Source: Labilibaculum sp.
GTDB lineage: Bacteria; Bacteroidota; Bacteroidia; Bacteroidales; Marinifilaceae
Length of the DNA: 64,000 nt
Direction of reading: 5' to 3'
Assembly: GCF_963664555.1 (NCBI RefSeq)
Contig: NZ_OY761461.1
Location: 1,736,001-1,800,000 of the forward strand
This document shows, piece after piece, positions 44,437 to 53,506 of this stretch (position 1 is the stretch's first letter; every line of letters starts with the position of its first letter). A program made the translations under genes and the position numbers. The notes below the pieces were generated by a model, which had not been told where the DNA came from, ran no database searches, and saw only the letters and a program-made list of their open reading frames with translations.

Positions 44437-45885
44437 ATGAAATTAAAATTGTTTTTGGGAAAATTAGCAATTGCCATTTTAGGTGGAACAATTGCCATTT
44501 TATTATTTGTGTTATTTGCTGATAAAAAAGAAAGAATCATTACAGTTCCGGAAGTTCGAACGACACAGCTTGCAAATCATTCGGTTGGGAATGTGCCTCA
44601 GGTTGATTTAACATACGCTGCAGAAATGTCTGTAAAATCGGTTGTTCATGTAAAAACACTTTATTCAAATGAGGAATATCAATCCAATCCCTTTTATGAT
44701 TTTTTATTTGGAGAGAAAGGTAGAAGTCAGCAGCCAAGAGCTAGTTTAGGATCTGGTTCCGGAGTGATTATTTCTGATGATGGATATATTGTAACTAATA
44801 ACCATGTTGTGCAGGGATCAAATTTGATAAATATTGTACTGTACGACAAAAGAGAATACGAAGGAAAATTGGTTGGCAATGATCCCTATACAGATTTGGC
44901 TTTAATTAAAATAAATGAAAAAGACCTTCCAAAAATGGATTTTGGGAATTCAGATGACATAAAACTTGGAGAGTGGGTTCTTGCTGTAGGCAATCCTTTT
45001 AATCTGACCTCTACTGTAACAGCGGGTATTATTAGTGCAAAGGCACGAAATCTTGGTTTAAACGGAAATAGAATGAGTATTGAGTCATTCCTGCAAACAG
45101 ATGCTGCCGTTAATCCGGGGAATAGTGGTGGAGCTTTGGTTGATACCAAAGGTCGGTTAATTGGAATTAACACTGCCATAGAATCCAGAACGGGTTCATA
45201 TTCGGGTTATTCTTTTGCCATTCCGGTTGCTATTGTCGAAAAAGTAATTGGTGATTTGAAAAAATACGGAGAGGTACAAAGAGCGTTTATTGGTGTGTCT
45301 ATTCGAACGGTTGATGCAAATTTAGCTGATGAATTTAAAATTGATAAAATTGAAGGAGTATATGTTGCGGGTATAAATGAAGATGGAGCCGCCGAGGATG
45401 CCGGAATTAAAAAAGGAGATATTATATTGAATATAGAAGGTAAAGTTGTAAATTCTAGTGCTGAACTTCAAGAGCAGGTCAGCAAGTTCCATCCTGGTGA
45501 TAAAATTAAGGTTTTAATAAAAAGAGAAGAGGAAAAGAAACAAATTGAGGTAGTCTTACGTAACAGACTAGGAAATACCAATGTAATTAAATCTAAAGAT
45601 CTGGCTTTTCTTGGAGCCGAATTTGAGCCAATATCAACACAGGAGAAGTATCGTCTTCAAATAAACAGAGGAGTGAGGATAAAGAATCTGCGTGAAGGAA
45701 AGTTTAAGGACGAGGAGATTAAGGAAGGTTTTATTATTTATAAAATTAACGAAACGCCAATTTTTAAGGTCGATGATATTAAAGATGCGCTTCAGAATGT
45801 GAAAGATGGAGGTGTATTTATCTCCGGGATTTATCCGGATGGAAGCGTTAAGTATTACGCGTTTTCGTTAAATGATAAAGATTAG
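44437..45885 (+). CDS. htrA: HtrA/DegP-family periplasmic serine protease
   Basis: 482 residues. An N-terminal hydrophobic segment (about 8-28) acts as signal or anchor; the chymotrypsin-like domain holds His123 (TNNHVVQ), Asp153 (DPYTDLALI) and Ser230 (NPGNSGGAL). Two PDZ domains follow (about 285-375 and 395-475; the second is more divergent). Such proteins degrade or refold damaged envelope proteins and trigger stress signalling. ATG at 44437. The next gene, rpoD, has its own promoter 105 nt downstream, so they are separate units. Confidence 0.95.
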   Translation: MKLKLFLGKLAIAILGGTIAILLFVLFADKKERIITVPEVRTTQLANHSVGNVPQVDLTYAAEMSVKSVVHVKTLYSNEEYQSNPFYDFLFGEKGRSQQPRASLGSGSGVIISDDGYIVTNNHVVQGSNLINIVLYDKREYEGKLVGNDPYTDLALIKINEKDLPKMDFGNSDDIKLGEWVLAVGNPFNLTSTVTAGIISAKARNLGLNGNRMSIESFLQTDAAVNPGNSGGALVDTKGRLIGINTAIESRTGSYSGYSFAIPVAIVEKVIGDLKKYGEVQRAFIGVSIRTVDANLADEFKIDKIEGVYVAGINEDGAAEDAGIKKGDIILNIEGKVVNSSAELQEQVSKFHPGDKIKVLIKREEEKKQIEVVLRNRLGNTNVIKSKDLAFLGAEFEPISTQEKYRLQINRGVRIKNLREGKFKDEEIKEGFIIYKINETPIFKVDDIKDALQNVKDGGVFISGIYPDGSVKYYAFSLNDKD

Positions 45886-45933
45886 GAAATTAAATGGGAA
45901 AATAATAATAATTCGAATAAAAGAGCAATTAAT

Positions 45934-45965
45934 TTTGACTTTGAATATTTAAAAGTCTAATTTTG
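45934..45965 (+). promoter_or_regulatory. rpoD promoter
   Basis: TAATTTTG at 45958-45965 (-7) with TTTG at 45934-45937 (-33) and a 20-nt spacer, the best full promoter match in the window; the ATG is 25 nt downstream. Confidence 0.6.
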
Positions 45966-45990
45966 CAAAATATTTCGATGAAAAGGGACT

Positions 45991-46851
45991 ATGAGACAAT
46001 TAAAGATAACCAAATCAATTACCAATCGTGAAAGTGCTTCCTTAGATAAGTATTTACAGGAAATTGGTAAAGAAGATCTTATTACGGTAGAGGAAGAAGT
46101 TGAATTGGCGCAGCGAATAAAAAAAGGCGACCAAAGAGCTTTGGAGAAATTAACAAGAGCTAACTTACGTTTTGTTGTTTCTGTGGCGAAACAGTATCAA
46201 AATCAAGGGTTAAGTCTGCCAGATCTTATTAACGAAGGTAATTTAGGTTTGATTAAAGCTGCTGAAAAGTTTGATGAGACACGAGGATTCAAATTCATCT
46301 CGTATGCCGTTTGGTGGATCCGTCAATCTATTCTTCAGGCTTTAGCTGAGCAATCAAGAATTGTTCGTTTGCCATTGAATCAAGTTGGTTCTTTGAATAA
46401 AATTAACAAAGCTTTTTCTAAATTTGAACAAGAGCACGAGAGAAAGCCATCTCCTGAGGAGTTAGCTGAATCTTTAGAGTTACCTGCAGATAAAGTAGCG
46501 GATACACTTCGTGTTTCCGGTCGTCACATTTCTGTTGATGCTCCGTTTGTTGACGGGGAAGATAACAGTCTGTTGGATGTATTGGTGAATGATGATTCTC
46601 CAATAGCCGATAGAAATCTTTTGAATGAATCTCTTACTAAAGAAATTGATCGTGCACTAGCTACTCTTACTGAAAGAGAGAGTGACATTATCAAACTTTT
46701 CTTTGGTATTGGTATTCAGGAAATGACTTTGGAAGAAATTGGTGAAAAATTTGGCTTGACACGTGAGCGTGTTCGTCAGATTAAAGAAAAAGCGATTCGT
46801 CGTTTACGTCATACTTCCAGAAGTAAATTACTGAAAACTTATTTGGGATAA
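45991..46851 (+). CDS. rpoD: Primary RNA polymerase sigma factor RpoD/SigA
   Basis: 286 residues, the short form typical of Bacteroidota that lacks region 1.1. Visible parts: region 1.2 ([20 protein letters not shown]), 2.1-2.4 with the [20 protein letters not shown] and [14 protein letters not shown] segments, region 3 ([17 protein letters not shown]), and 4.2 with the [20 protein letters not shown] helix-turn-helix. This factor recognises the TTTG/TAnnTTTG promoters marked in this window. A hairpin terminator shared with convergent uvrB follows. Confidence 0.97.
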   Translation: MRQLKITKSITNRESASLDKYLQEIGKEDLITVEEEVELAQRIKKGDQRALEKLTRANLRFVVSVAKQYQNQGLSLPDLINEGNLGLIKAAEKFDETRGFKFISYAVWWIRQSILQALAEQSRIVRLPLNQVGSLNKINKAFSKFEQEHERKPSPEELAESLELPADKVADTLRVSGRHISVDAPFVDGEDNSLLDVLVNDDSPIADRNLLNESLTKEIDRALATLTERESDIIKLFFGIGIQEMTLEEIGEKFGLTRERVRQIKEKAIRRLRHTSRSKLLKTYLG

Positions 46852-46872
46852 AACATTCCATTTACGATATGT

Positions 46873-46910
46873 AAAAAGCAGTTTCTTTCGAAACTGCTTT
46901 TTTTTTTTTA
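46873..46910. terminator. Bidirectional terminator between rpoD and uvrB
   Basis: 13-bp stem AAAAAGCAGTTTC / GAAACTGCTTTTT with a TTTC loop. A 12-nt T run serves rpoD and contains the uvrB stop codon; on the minus strand the stem is followed by TTTTT for uvrB. Confidence 0.85.
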
Positions 46911-48917
46911 TTTCTTTTCTTTTAACTGCTCTTCAAGTTTATACATTTCATCGCGATATTGAGCGGCTTGTAAAAAGTCCATCTCCTTAGCTGCTTTTTG
47001 CATTGCTTTTTTGGTTTGTTCAATGGTTTTTTCCAAACTACTTTTACTCATGTATTGAACAACCGGATCAGCAGCAATTTCAATTGAATCCGGACCGGAA
47101 TAAGCGACAGGCTCATTGTCTTTGCCATGATTCATCATGCTTGCTTTTGAACGGGTAATTTGTGTTGGTATAATGCCGTTTTTGGTATTATAAGCCAATT
47201 GTTTTTCTCTTCTATGATCTGTTGCATCGATTGTTTCCTGCATGGATTGTGTAATTTTATCGGCATACATGATTACTTTGCCATTCACATTACGGGCAGC
47301 TCTTCCCGAGGTTTGTGTTAATGACCTGGTGGATCTCAAAAATCCTTCCTTGTCGGCATCTAAAATTGCAACGAGAGATACTTCCGGAAGATCCAATCCT
47401 TCACGTAATAAGTTCACACCAATCAAAACGTCAAAAACTCCATTTCTTAGATCTTCCATTATTTTTACCCGATCTAATGTAGTAACATCGGAATGAATGT
47501 ACCGGCAACGAATATTTAAATTGGTGAAATATTCCGATAATTCTTCCGCCATTCGTTTGGTGAGCGTGGTAACCAAAACACGTTCGCTGATTTGTGTGCG
47601 TTTGTCGATTTCAGCAATTAAATTGTCTATTTGGTTAAGGCTTGGGCGAACTTCTATTTGCGGATCAAGTAATCCGGTTGGTCTGATTACTTGCTCTACA
47701 ACAACGCCTTCGCATTTTTCCAATTCGTAATCGGCAGGTGTCGCACTTACGTGGATTGTTTGTTTGGCAATCTGTTCGAATTCTTCGAATTTTAATGGTC
47801 GGTTATCCAGTGCCGAAGGCAAGCGGAATCCATAATCAACCAAATTTATTTTTCGGGAGTGATCTCCACCATACATGGCACGAATCTGCGGAATGGTAAC
47901 ATGACTCTCATCAATAACCACCAAAAAGTCATCCGGGAAGTAATCCATAAGGCAGAATGGGCGGGTTCCTGCTGCTCTTCCATCAAAATACCGTGAGTAA
48001 TTTTCAATTCCTGAACAGTGTCCCAATTCTCGGATCATCTCTAAATCAAAATTGACCTTTTCTTCCAAACGCTTTGCTTCCAGGTGTTTTCCGATATCCT
48101 TTAAGAAGGCAACCTGAGCAACCATATCATCCTGGATTTGATGAATGGCTTTTTGGACTCTGTCTTTACTGGTAACAAATATATTTGCAGGATAAATTGT
48201 TATTCTGTCATAGTGATCCAATTTAGCTCCGCTGATTGGGTCGAACGAGTAAATTTCTTCAATTTCATCATCCCAGAATATAATGCGGTAAGCAAAATCA
48301 GCGTAAGCTGGATAAATATCAATTGTATCTCCTTTTACCCGAAAAGTTCCCCGATCGAACTCTATTTCATTTCTTGAGTACAAAGCATCAACAAAGGAAT
48401 GAAGAAGCTTGTTGCGGGAAATTAATTGCCCTTTTTTAATTTCGGTGACATTGGCATGAAAATCTTCAGGGTTTCCAATACCGTAAATGCAGGAAACCGA
48501 TGAAACCACAATCACATCCTTTCTTCCGGACAGAAGGGCAGAGGAAGCACTTAGTCTCAGTTTTTCAATTTCATCGTTAATAGATAAGTCTTTCTCTATA
48601 TAGGTGCCCGTTACCGGCAGATATGCTTCCGGCTGATAGTAATCGTAATAGGAAACGAAATATTCAACGGCATTGTTAGGGAAGAACGTTTTGAATTCAC
48701 CGTACAATTGTGCAGCAAGAGTTTTATTGTGACTTAAAACCAAAGTAGGGCGCTGTACCTGCTCAATTACATTGGCAATGGTAAATGTTTTACCCGAACC
48801 GGTAACTCCAAGCAGAGTTTGATAAGGAGCTCCATCGTTTAAGCCTTTGCATAATTCTTCAATGGCATTTGGCTGATCTCCTGTTGGTTTAAATTTTGAT
48901 TCAATTTTAAATTTCAT
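46908..48917 (-). CDS. uvrB: UvrABC system protein B (DNA repair helicase)
   Basis: 669 residues. Nucleotide excision repair: UvrB verifies the lesion brought by UvrA and recruits UvrC. Walker A GVTGSGKT at 37-44, beta-hairpin region YYDYYQPEAYLPVTGTYIEK at about 92-111, helicase motifs DESHVT, HVSATPADYE, and GVNLLREGLDLPEV, and a C-terminal UVR motif (EMDFLQAAQYRDEMYKLEEQ) for UvrC contact. Length and start match the family. Its stop codon lies inside the T run of the rpoD terminator. No SOS-type operator recognised upstream. Confidence 0.97.
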   Translation of the reverse strand: MKFKIESKFKPTGDQPNAIEELCKGLNDGAPYQTLLGVTGSGKTFTIANVIEQVQRPTLVLSHNKTLAAQLYGEFKTFFPNNAVEYFVSYYDYYQPEAYLPVTGTYIEKDLSINDEIEKLRLSASSALLSGRKDVIVVSSVSCIYGIGNPEDFHANVTEIKKGQLISRNKLLHSFVDALYSRNEIEFDRGTFRVKGDTIDIYPAYADFAYRIIFWDDEIEEIYSFDPISGAKLDHYDRITIYPANIFVTSKDRVQKAIHQIQDDMVAQVAFLKDIGKHLEAKRLEEKVNFDLEMIRELGHCSGIENYSRYFDGRAAGTRPFCLMDYFPDDFLVVIDESHVTIPQIRAMYGGDHSRKINLVDYGFRLPSALDNRPLKFEEFEQIAKQTIHVSATPADYELEKCEGVVVEQVIRPTGLLDPQIEVRPSLNQIDNLIAEIDKRTQISERVLVTTLTKRMAEELSEYFTNLNIRCRYIHSDVTTLDRVKIMEDLRNGVFDVLIGVNLLREGLDLPEVSLVAILDADKEGFLRSTRSLTQTSGRAARNVNGKVIMYADKITQSMQETIDATDHRREKQLAYNTKNGIIPTQITRSKASMMNHGKDNEPVAYSGPDSIEIAADPVVQYMSKSSLEKTIEQTKKAMQKAAKEMDFLQAAQYRDEMYKLEEQLKEKK

Positions 48918-49026
48918 GCAACACTTTTGAATGGTTCTATGTCTGAATTGCTAAAATATAGAAACAATTTGAACCTTGATAGTTTTAGATGAAAAATCTA
49001 ACTTGTTGGATCATTTTGGAAAGAAA

Positions 49027-49062
49027 AACAGCTGATTACCATGTTGGTAATCAGCTGTTTTT
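49027..49062 (-). terminator. Terminator of the HAD-EEP operon
   Basis: Perfect stem of about 15 bp, AACAGCTGATTACCA / TGGTAATCAGCTGTT with a TGT loop; a T run follows on the minus strand. It separates the EEP gene from uvrB. Confidence 0.85.
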
Positions 49063-49079
49063 GATGTTTTATTGTATTT

Positions 49080-50096
49080 TTAATTGCTTAGCTGAAAGTA
49101 AACAGGGAAATGATCGCTGTAGCCACCAAAGTATTTAGGGCCAGCGTAAGATCGGCTTGGGAGAAATACTCCTTCTTTAGGCTGATAGCAAATCCACTCT
49201 TCGGTGAAGATTTTTCCAGCCTGATGATTTGTATGCAATCCGTTTGTATTGCTGATAAGACTATTGGAAACGATTAGATTGTCGAGCATGTTCCAAGTGC
49301 CTTTATAGCTGTATGTGCCTTTTCCTGCCATTTTTAAATCGTACATTAGATTGTAAAGAGCTTTGGGATTTGAAGTATCCTTATTGTTGGTAGCGGCTAA
49401 AATTTTCTCAGCCGATTTGTTGTTCGGTTCATCATTAAAATCACCCATGATAATGATTTTCGCATTGGGATTTTTTTCCTGTAATTTATCAACGGCAATT
49501 TTTAATTGCTCAGCCACAAATACACGGTTTTTCTCCGATTTTTCTGCTCCTCCTATTCTTGATGGCCAATGATTAACAAATAAGTGTAAGGTATCATTAG
49601 TGCCTAAAATTCCCTGAACATGAAGAATGTCGCGTGTTTTGTAGTTTGGCTCATCTGGAAAATGAATTCCAATTATATCATGACTCAAGTATTTGAATTT
49701 ATTTTTCTGATACAAAAGGGCACAATCAATTCCTCTTCCATCCGGACTTTCGGTGTGGGCGATGCCATAATCCGCAGATTTTAATTTTTCCTGACCTATT
49801 AATGCTTCTAATACAGATCGGTTTTCTATTTCACAAAGTCCGATAATAGCAGGAAAATTATTTTTATCGATGGAAGATAGTACACTGGAAAGATTTACCA
49901 ATTTTTTCTGATATCGTTCGGCAGTGTAGTCTAGTTTTCCTTCCGGAGTAAAATCGTCATCCCGAGTATTAGGATCGTTAAGAGTGTCAAATAAATTTTC
50001 GACATTATAAAATGCAATCGTATACTCCTTTTTTTCCTGAGAACAGGAAAAGGCGATGAGAGCCACCATAAGAACAAACAGTAATTTTTTTAACAT
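49080..50096 (-). CDS. Endonuclease/exonuclease/phosphatase-fold lipoprotein
   Basis: 338 residues. Lipoprotein signal MLKKLLFVLMVALIAFSC with Cys18. The EEP fold (DNase I-like) is shown by IAFYNVENLFDT near 27-38, an Asp/Glu metal site in IGLCEIENRSV, the MGDFNDEPN motif and the C-terminal SDHFPVYFQL His. Such secreted enzymes cleave nucleic acids or phosphodiesters; the substrate cannot be told from sequence. It lies 18 nt downstream of the HAD phosphatase gene and is probably cotranscribed. Strong terminator follows. Confidence 0.88.
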   Translation of the reverse strand: MLKKLLFVLMVALIAFSCSQEKKEYTIAFYNVENLFDTLNDPNTRDDDFTPEGKLDYTAERYQKKLVNLSSVLSSIDKNNFPAIIGLCEIENRSVLEALIGQEKLKSADYGIAHTESPDGRGIDCALLYQKNKFKYLSHDIIGIHFPDEPNYKTRDILHVQGILGTNDTLHLFVNHWPSRIGGAEKSEKNRVFVAEQLKIAVDKLQEKNPNAKIIIMGDFNDEPNNKSAEKILAATNNKDTSNPKALYNLMYDLKMAGKGTYSYKGTWNMLDNLIVSNSLISNTNGLHTNHQAGKIFTEEWICYQPKEGVFLPSRSYAGPKYFGGYSDHFPVYFQLSN

Positions 50097-50114
50097 GAAA
50101 TAGTTTAATTGATT

Positions 50115-50699
50115 CTAATAAAAAGGAGTGACATCGGTTACTCTCATGCCTGCAGCTTCAGCGGCCCGAAAGCCTAAGCTTGCATCTTCAAATACTTGGC
50201 AATTTTCAGGGGAAATTCCCATTAGTTCAGCACATTTTAAAAATGTATCCGGTTCCGGCTTGTGATTTTCTACATCATCAGCACTTACCAGAATAGAAAT
50301 GTATTTATCTAAACCTAAAAGTTGCATGGTTTCAGAGGCAATGTTGCGTTTCCCACCAGTTCCTACTGCCATTGGTATTTTACCATGATATTTGTATACC
50401 AAATCGGTAACGGCAGTAATTTCTTTGATTTTGTGCATCTCCTTCGCGAAAAATTCTTCTTTCATATCAGAGAATTTTTGTGGATCAATAGTACGGTTGT
50501 TTTTCTCGTTTAGTAAATCGATAATTTTAGAAGAAGGCATTCCTGCACAACTTTTTAAAAAATCAATACTAAATTCCAAGTTCATGATTTTGGCTGTTTT
50601 TACCCAGGCTTCATAATGTAAAGGCATGGTGTCAGCCAAGGTTCCATCTAAATCAAAAATAAATGCTTTAGTACTTGGGAATATATCTATTTTTTTCAT
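50115..50699 (-). CDS. HAD-superfamily phosphatase, beta-phosphoglucomutase/YqaB-like
   Basis: 194 residues. HAD motif I DLDGT with nucleophile Asp16 and acid Asp18, a helical cap (about 25-95), motif II VGTGG, and motifs III/IV KPEPDTF and EDASLGFRAAEAAG. The cap size and GMPSSKI loop resemble YqaB fructose-1-phosphatase or beta-phosphoglucomutase; substrate uncertain. Cytoplasmic. First gene of a two-gene minus unit with the EEP lipoprotein. ATG at 50699. Confidence 0.88.
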   Translation of the reverse strand: MKKIDIFPSTKAFIFDLDGTLADTMPLHYEAWVKTAKIMNLEFSIDFLKSCAGMPSSKIIDLLNEKNNRTIDPQKFSDMKEEFFAKEMHKIKEITAVTDLVYKYHGKIPMAVGTGGKRNIASETMQLLGLDKYISILVSADDVENHKPEPDTFLKCAELMGISPENCQVFEDASLGFRAAEAAGMRVTDVTPFY

Positions 50700-51008
50700 G
50701 GTCTTTGTTTTTTGTCTTTCTATTCGTAAGTTTATTGTTGCAATCCTATTTTTACCTGTGTAAGATTACATTAAAATGATTAGAAAGGGATGCCTAAATT
50801 ATTAAATAATTTTTAATTAATTGCACTGAATTTTCTTTAATTGCAGATTCTTAGGATGCCGTTTTATGATCTGAATAACAGCTTGTTAAATTGTGTCTTG
50901 CTTGGATGTTTCGTTAAAAATATTTAAATTTCCATTGTTTTAACAACTTTTTATTTAATCAGCCGTTATTATAGCTGTTTGATTGAAGTGAAAATTAAAA
51001 ATCAGTAT
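50700..51008. other. Divergent intergenic region without a recognised gene
   Basis: AT-rich and without a clear -7 element in either direction. A TTG at 50979 opens the downstream frame early but is not considered a start. Nothing else recognised. Confidence 0.4.
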
Positions 51009-51374
51009 ATGAAGATTGTAGCTGGAAGTTTGATTCTACTATTTGTGATGATGAGTGTTTCTGTGAGTGCCAAAAACAATTCTTTGGCCGAAAAAAGAGC
51101 AAATCTAATTACATCCTGGATGGAGAAGAAGTTGGATTTGTCTGTGGAACAGATTACGCAGATTGAGGTTTTAAATTTGAAGTATGAAAAAGAAATTGAA
51201 AAGCTGACTATGGAGAAGGATGGATTTCCTTGTATGCAGGCAGTTCGTGATAGTTTAAAACGAAAAGAAGTGGAAATGAAAGATGTTCTGTCTGATAAAC
51301 AACTGGCGAGTTACATTGAATGCAAGTGTGAGCTGAAGGAAGAACTCAAACGGAATTGTAAAGATTTGATTTAA
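51009..51374 (+). CDS. Small periplasmic Spy/CpxP-like helical protein
   Basis: 121 residues from ATG at 51009; the frame reaches back to TTG at 50979, but the ATG gives a clean signal peptide (MKIVAGSLILLFVMMSVSVS, cleaved after SVSA). The mature part is all-helical with two LTxxQ-like segments (LDLSVEQITQIEVLN and DVLSDKQLASYIE), the pattern of Spy/CpxP-type chaperone or metal-sensing proteins. Three Cys near the end (IECKCELKEELKRNC) are unusual and could bind metal or form a disulfide. Upstream of hcp but closed by its own terminator. Confidence 0.7.
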   Translation: MKIVAGSLILLFVMMSVSVSAKNNSLAEKRANLITSWMEKKLDLSVEQITQIEVLNLKYEKEIEKLTMEKDGFPCMQAVRDSLKRKEVEMKDVLSDKQLASYIECKCELKEELKRNCKDLI

Positions 51375-51393
51375 AATAAATTTATAATATAGG

Positions 51394-51427
51394 ATCCCAA
51401 TCGATTTAGGTTGGGATTTTTTTTTTT
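51394..51427 (+). terminator. Terminator of the Spy-like gene
   Basis: 9-bp stem ATCCCAATC / GGTTGGGAT with a GATTTA loop, followed by ten T. Confidence 0.88.
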
Positions 51428-51480
51428 CAGATTCACCAAAGGGGATAAAAAGATGAATAAATCTGAAATATTTTAATGTT

Positions 51481-51496
51481 TGTAACATCCGTTACA
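51481..51496. promoter_or_regulatory. Crp/Fnr-type dyad in front of hcp
   Basis: TGTAAC-ATCC-GTTACA is a perfect 6-4-6 palindrome, the size and symmetry of Crp/Fnr-family operators. Its centre is about 42 nt upstream of the start predicted from the element at 51518-51525, the usual place for an activator touching RNA polymerase. In anaerobes hcp is often controlled by the Crp/Fnr-type regulator HcpR, so that is the favoured binder (inference). Confidence 0.6.
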
Positions 51497-51517
51497 CTTT
51501 TTGCAATCATCCAGTCG

Positions 51518-51525
51518 CATCTTTG
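51518..51525 (+). promoter_or_regulatory. hcp -7 element (imperfect)
   Basis: CATCTTTG differs from TAnnTTTG only at the first base. Weak matching plus an upstream activator dyad fits an activator-dependent promoter. Confidence 0.4.
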
Positions 51526-51634
51526 TAGTGTTGGAAGAGTTAAATGTATTCTTAAGGCAGGAATCTTATTTAGTTTGCTCTTTCTCAATTTTGTAACTTG
51601 AATAATCAAATTTATAACATTAAAAAATACAATT

Positions 51635-53281
51635 ATGGCTATGTTTTGTTATCAGTGTCAAGAGGCTGCAAAAGGAACAGGATGCACAATTAAAGGTGTT
51701 TGTGGAAAAACCGATGAGGTTGCAAACATTCAGGATTTGCTGATGTACGTGATGAAAGGGATCTCTGTTTTTAGTACCAAAGCCCGTGAAGTTGGTGTTG
51801 AGAATGATAAAGTGAATAACTTCATCATGACAGGTTTATTTATGACTATTACTAACGCCAACTTTGATAAAGTAAAATTTGTTACAGCTGTTCGCGAAGG
51901 TCTTAAGCTGCGTGAAGAGATTAAAAATCAGGCTGAAGCAGCAGGTGTTACTTTTGAAAACCTGCATCATTCGGCAACATGGTTTGCTGATAAAGAGAAT
52001 GATTTTGATGCAAAAGCGCGTGTTATTGGAGTATTGTCTACTGAAAATGAAGACGTTCGTTCATTAAGAGAATTGTTATTGTATGGTTTGAAAGGCTTTG
52101 CGGCTTACGTTGAGCACGCTTACAATCTAGGTCTTGAAAAAGCTGAAATGTATGCATTTATGCAAAAAGCTTTGCAAGCTACTACTGATGATACATTGAC
52201 CGCTGATCAATTGGTTGCTTTGGTTATGGAATGTGGAGCTAATGGTGTAACTGCTATGGCAACTCTTGATGAAGCAAACACGACTGCTTATGGCAATCCT
52301 GAAATTACTGAAGTGAATATTGGTGTAAGCGACAAGCCAGGTATCCTTATTTCAGGTCATGATTTGAAAGATATGGAAGAATTGTTGAAGCAAACTGAAG
52401 GAACTGGTGTTGATGTTTACACTCACTCTGAGATGTTGCCTGCCAATTACTACCCAGCATTCAAAAAATATGAGCACTTTGTAGGTAACTACGGAAATGC
52501 ATGGTGGAAGCAGAATGAAGAGTTCGAAACATTTAACGGACCTATTTTGTTTACAACCAACTGTATTGTTCCTCCAACTACAAAATCTACTTACCAAGAT
52601 AAAGTATATACTACAGGAGCTTCTGGTTTCCCAGGATTCAAGCACATTACTGCTGGCGAAAATGGAAAGAAAGATTTCTCTGAAATTATTGAAGTAGCCA
52701 AGAATTGTGCTGCTCCAACTGAAATTGAGAACGGAACTATCGTAGGGGGTTTTGCTCACAATCAAGTAATGCAATTGGCTGATAAGGTTGTTGATGCTGT
52801 GAAAACCGGAGCTATTCGTAAGTTCTTTGTAATGGCTGGTTGTGATGGTCGTATGAAAGGTCGTGATTACTATACTGAATTTGCTGCTGCTTTACCAAAG
52901 GATACAGTAATTCTAACAGCTGGTTGTGCTAAGTATCGTTACAACAAATTAGAGTTGGGTGATATCGGAGGAATACCAAGAGTATTAGATGCAGGTCAGT
53001 GTAACGATTCATATTCGTTAGCAGTTATTGCATTGAAATTGAAAGAAGTGTTTGAACTTAACGATATCAATGATCTACCAATTGCTTACAATATTGCATG
53101 GTATGAGCAAAAAGCAGTTATCGTATTGTTAGCGCTTTTATCTTTGGGTGTTAAAAATATTCATTTAGGACCAACATTGCCGGCTTTCCTTTCTCCAAAT
53201 GTTGCTAAAGTGTTGATTGATACTTTCGGAATTGCAGGAATTGGGTCTGTTGACGAAGACATGAAAATGTTTTTAAATTAA
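51635..53281 (+). CDS. hcp: Hybrid cluster protein (hydroxylamine reductase)
   Basis: 548 residues. The N-terminal cluster cysteines are Cys5, Cys8, Cys17 and Cys23 ([13 protein letters not shown] then GVC), the C-x2-C-x8-C-x5-C spacing of the class found in anaerobes. Ligands of the hybrid Fe-S-O cluster lie in the C-terminal half, including [25 protein letters not shown] and [10 protein letters not shown]. The protein reduces hydroxylamine or, as more recently shown in enterobacteria, nitric oxide, and is part of nitrosative-stress defence. No hcr reductase gene is adjacent. Preceded by a Crp/Fnr-type dyad; followed by a terminator. Confidence 0.97.
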   Translation: MAMFCYQCQEAAKGTGCTIKGVCGKTDEVANIQDLLMYVMKGISVFSTKAREVGVENDKVNNFIMTGLFMTITNANFDKVKFVTAVREGLKLREEIKNQAEAAGVTFENLHHSATWFADKENDFDAKARVIGVLSTENEDVRSLRELLLYGLKGFAAYVEHAYNLGLEKAEMYAFMQKALQATTDDTLTADQLVALVMECGANGVTAMATLDEANTTAYGNPEITEVNIGVSDKPGILISGHDLKDMEELLKQTEGTGVDVYTHSEMLPANYYPAFKKYEHFVGNYGNAWWKQNEEFETFNGPILFTTNCIVPPTTKSTYQDKVYTTGASGFPGFKHITAGENGKKDFSEIIEVAKNCAAPTEIENGTIVGGFAHNQVMQLADKVVDAVKTGAIRKFFVMAGCDGRMKGRDYYTEFAAALPKDTVILTAGCAKYRYNKLELGDIGGIPRVLDAGQCNDSYSLAVIALKLKEVFELNDINDLPIAYNIAWYEQKAVIVLLALLSLGVKNIHLGPTLPAFLSPNVAKVLIDTFGIAGIGSVDEDMKMFLN

Positions 53282-53392
53282 GAATAAAATTGAGGTTTTA
53301 AAAAGCGTTTCTTGGGTGAAGAAAGACAGAGGTGATTTGTGAATGGAACGTTTTTTAGTGTTTGTTATATTATAGTTTGTTAGGGTGATTAG

Positions 53393-53436
53393 CTGCCTAA
53401 TGTAGATGATTTAAACTCTGCATTAGGCAGTTTTTT
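53393..53436 (+). terminator. Terminator of hcp
   Basis: Perfect 10-bp arms CTGCCTAATG (53393-53402) and CATTAGGCAG (53421-53430), an 18-nt loop, then TTTTTT. It covers the TTG at 53435, so that codon is not used as the next gene's start. Confidence 0.85.
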
Positions 53437-53506
53437 GTTTGATTTTGTTACTATTTTAGGAGCAATTTATGTAATGTTATATGCAGTTATGGATCAAGCT
53501 AAAACA

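Noticed and set aside
49363..49572. Small plus-strand frames inside the EEP, HAD and other minus genes
   Set aside because: Shadows of clearly coding frames on the other strand.
53435..53506. Longer N terminus for the PepSY-type protein from TTG 53435
   Set aside because: The codon lies in the T run of the hcp terminator; ATG at 53507 (or 53489) matches the expected N terminus.
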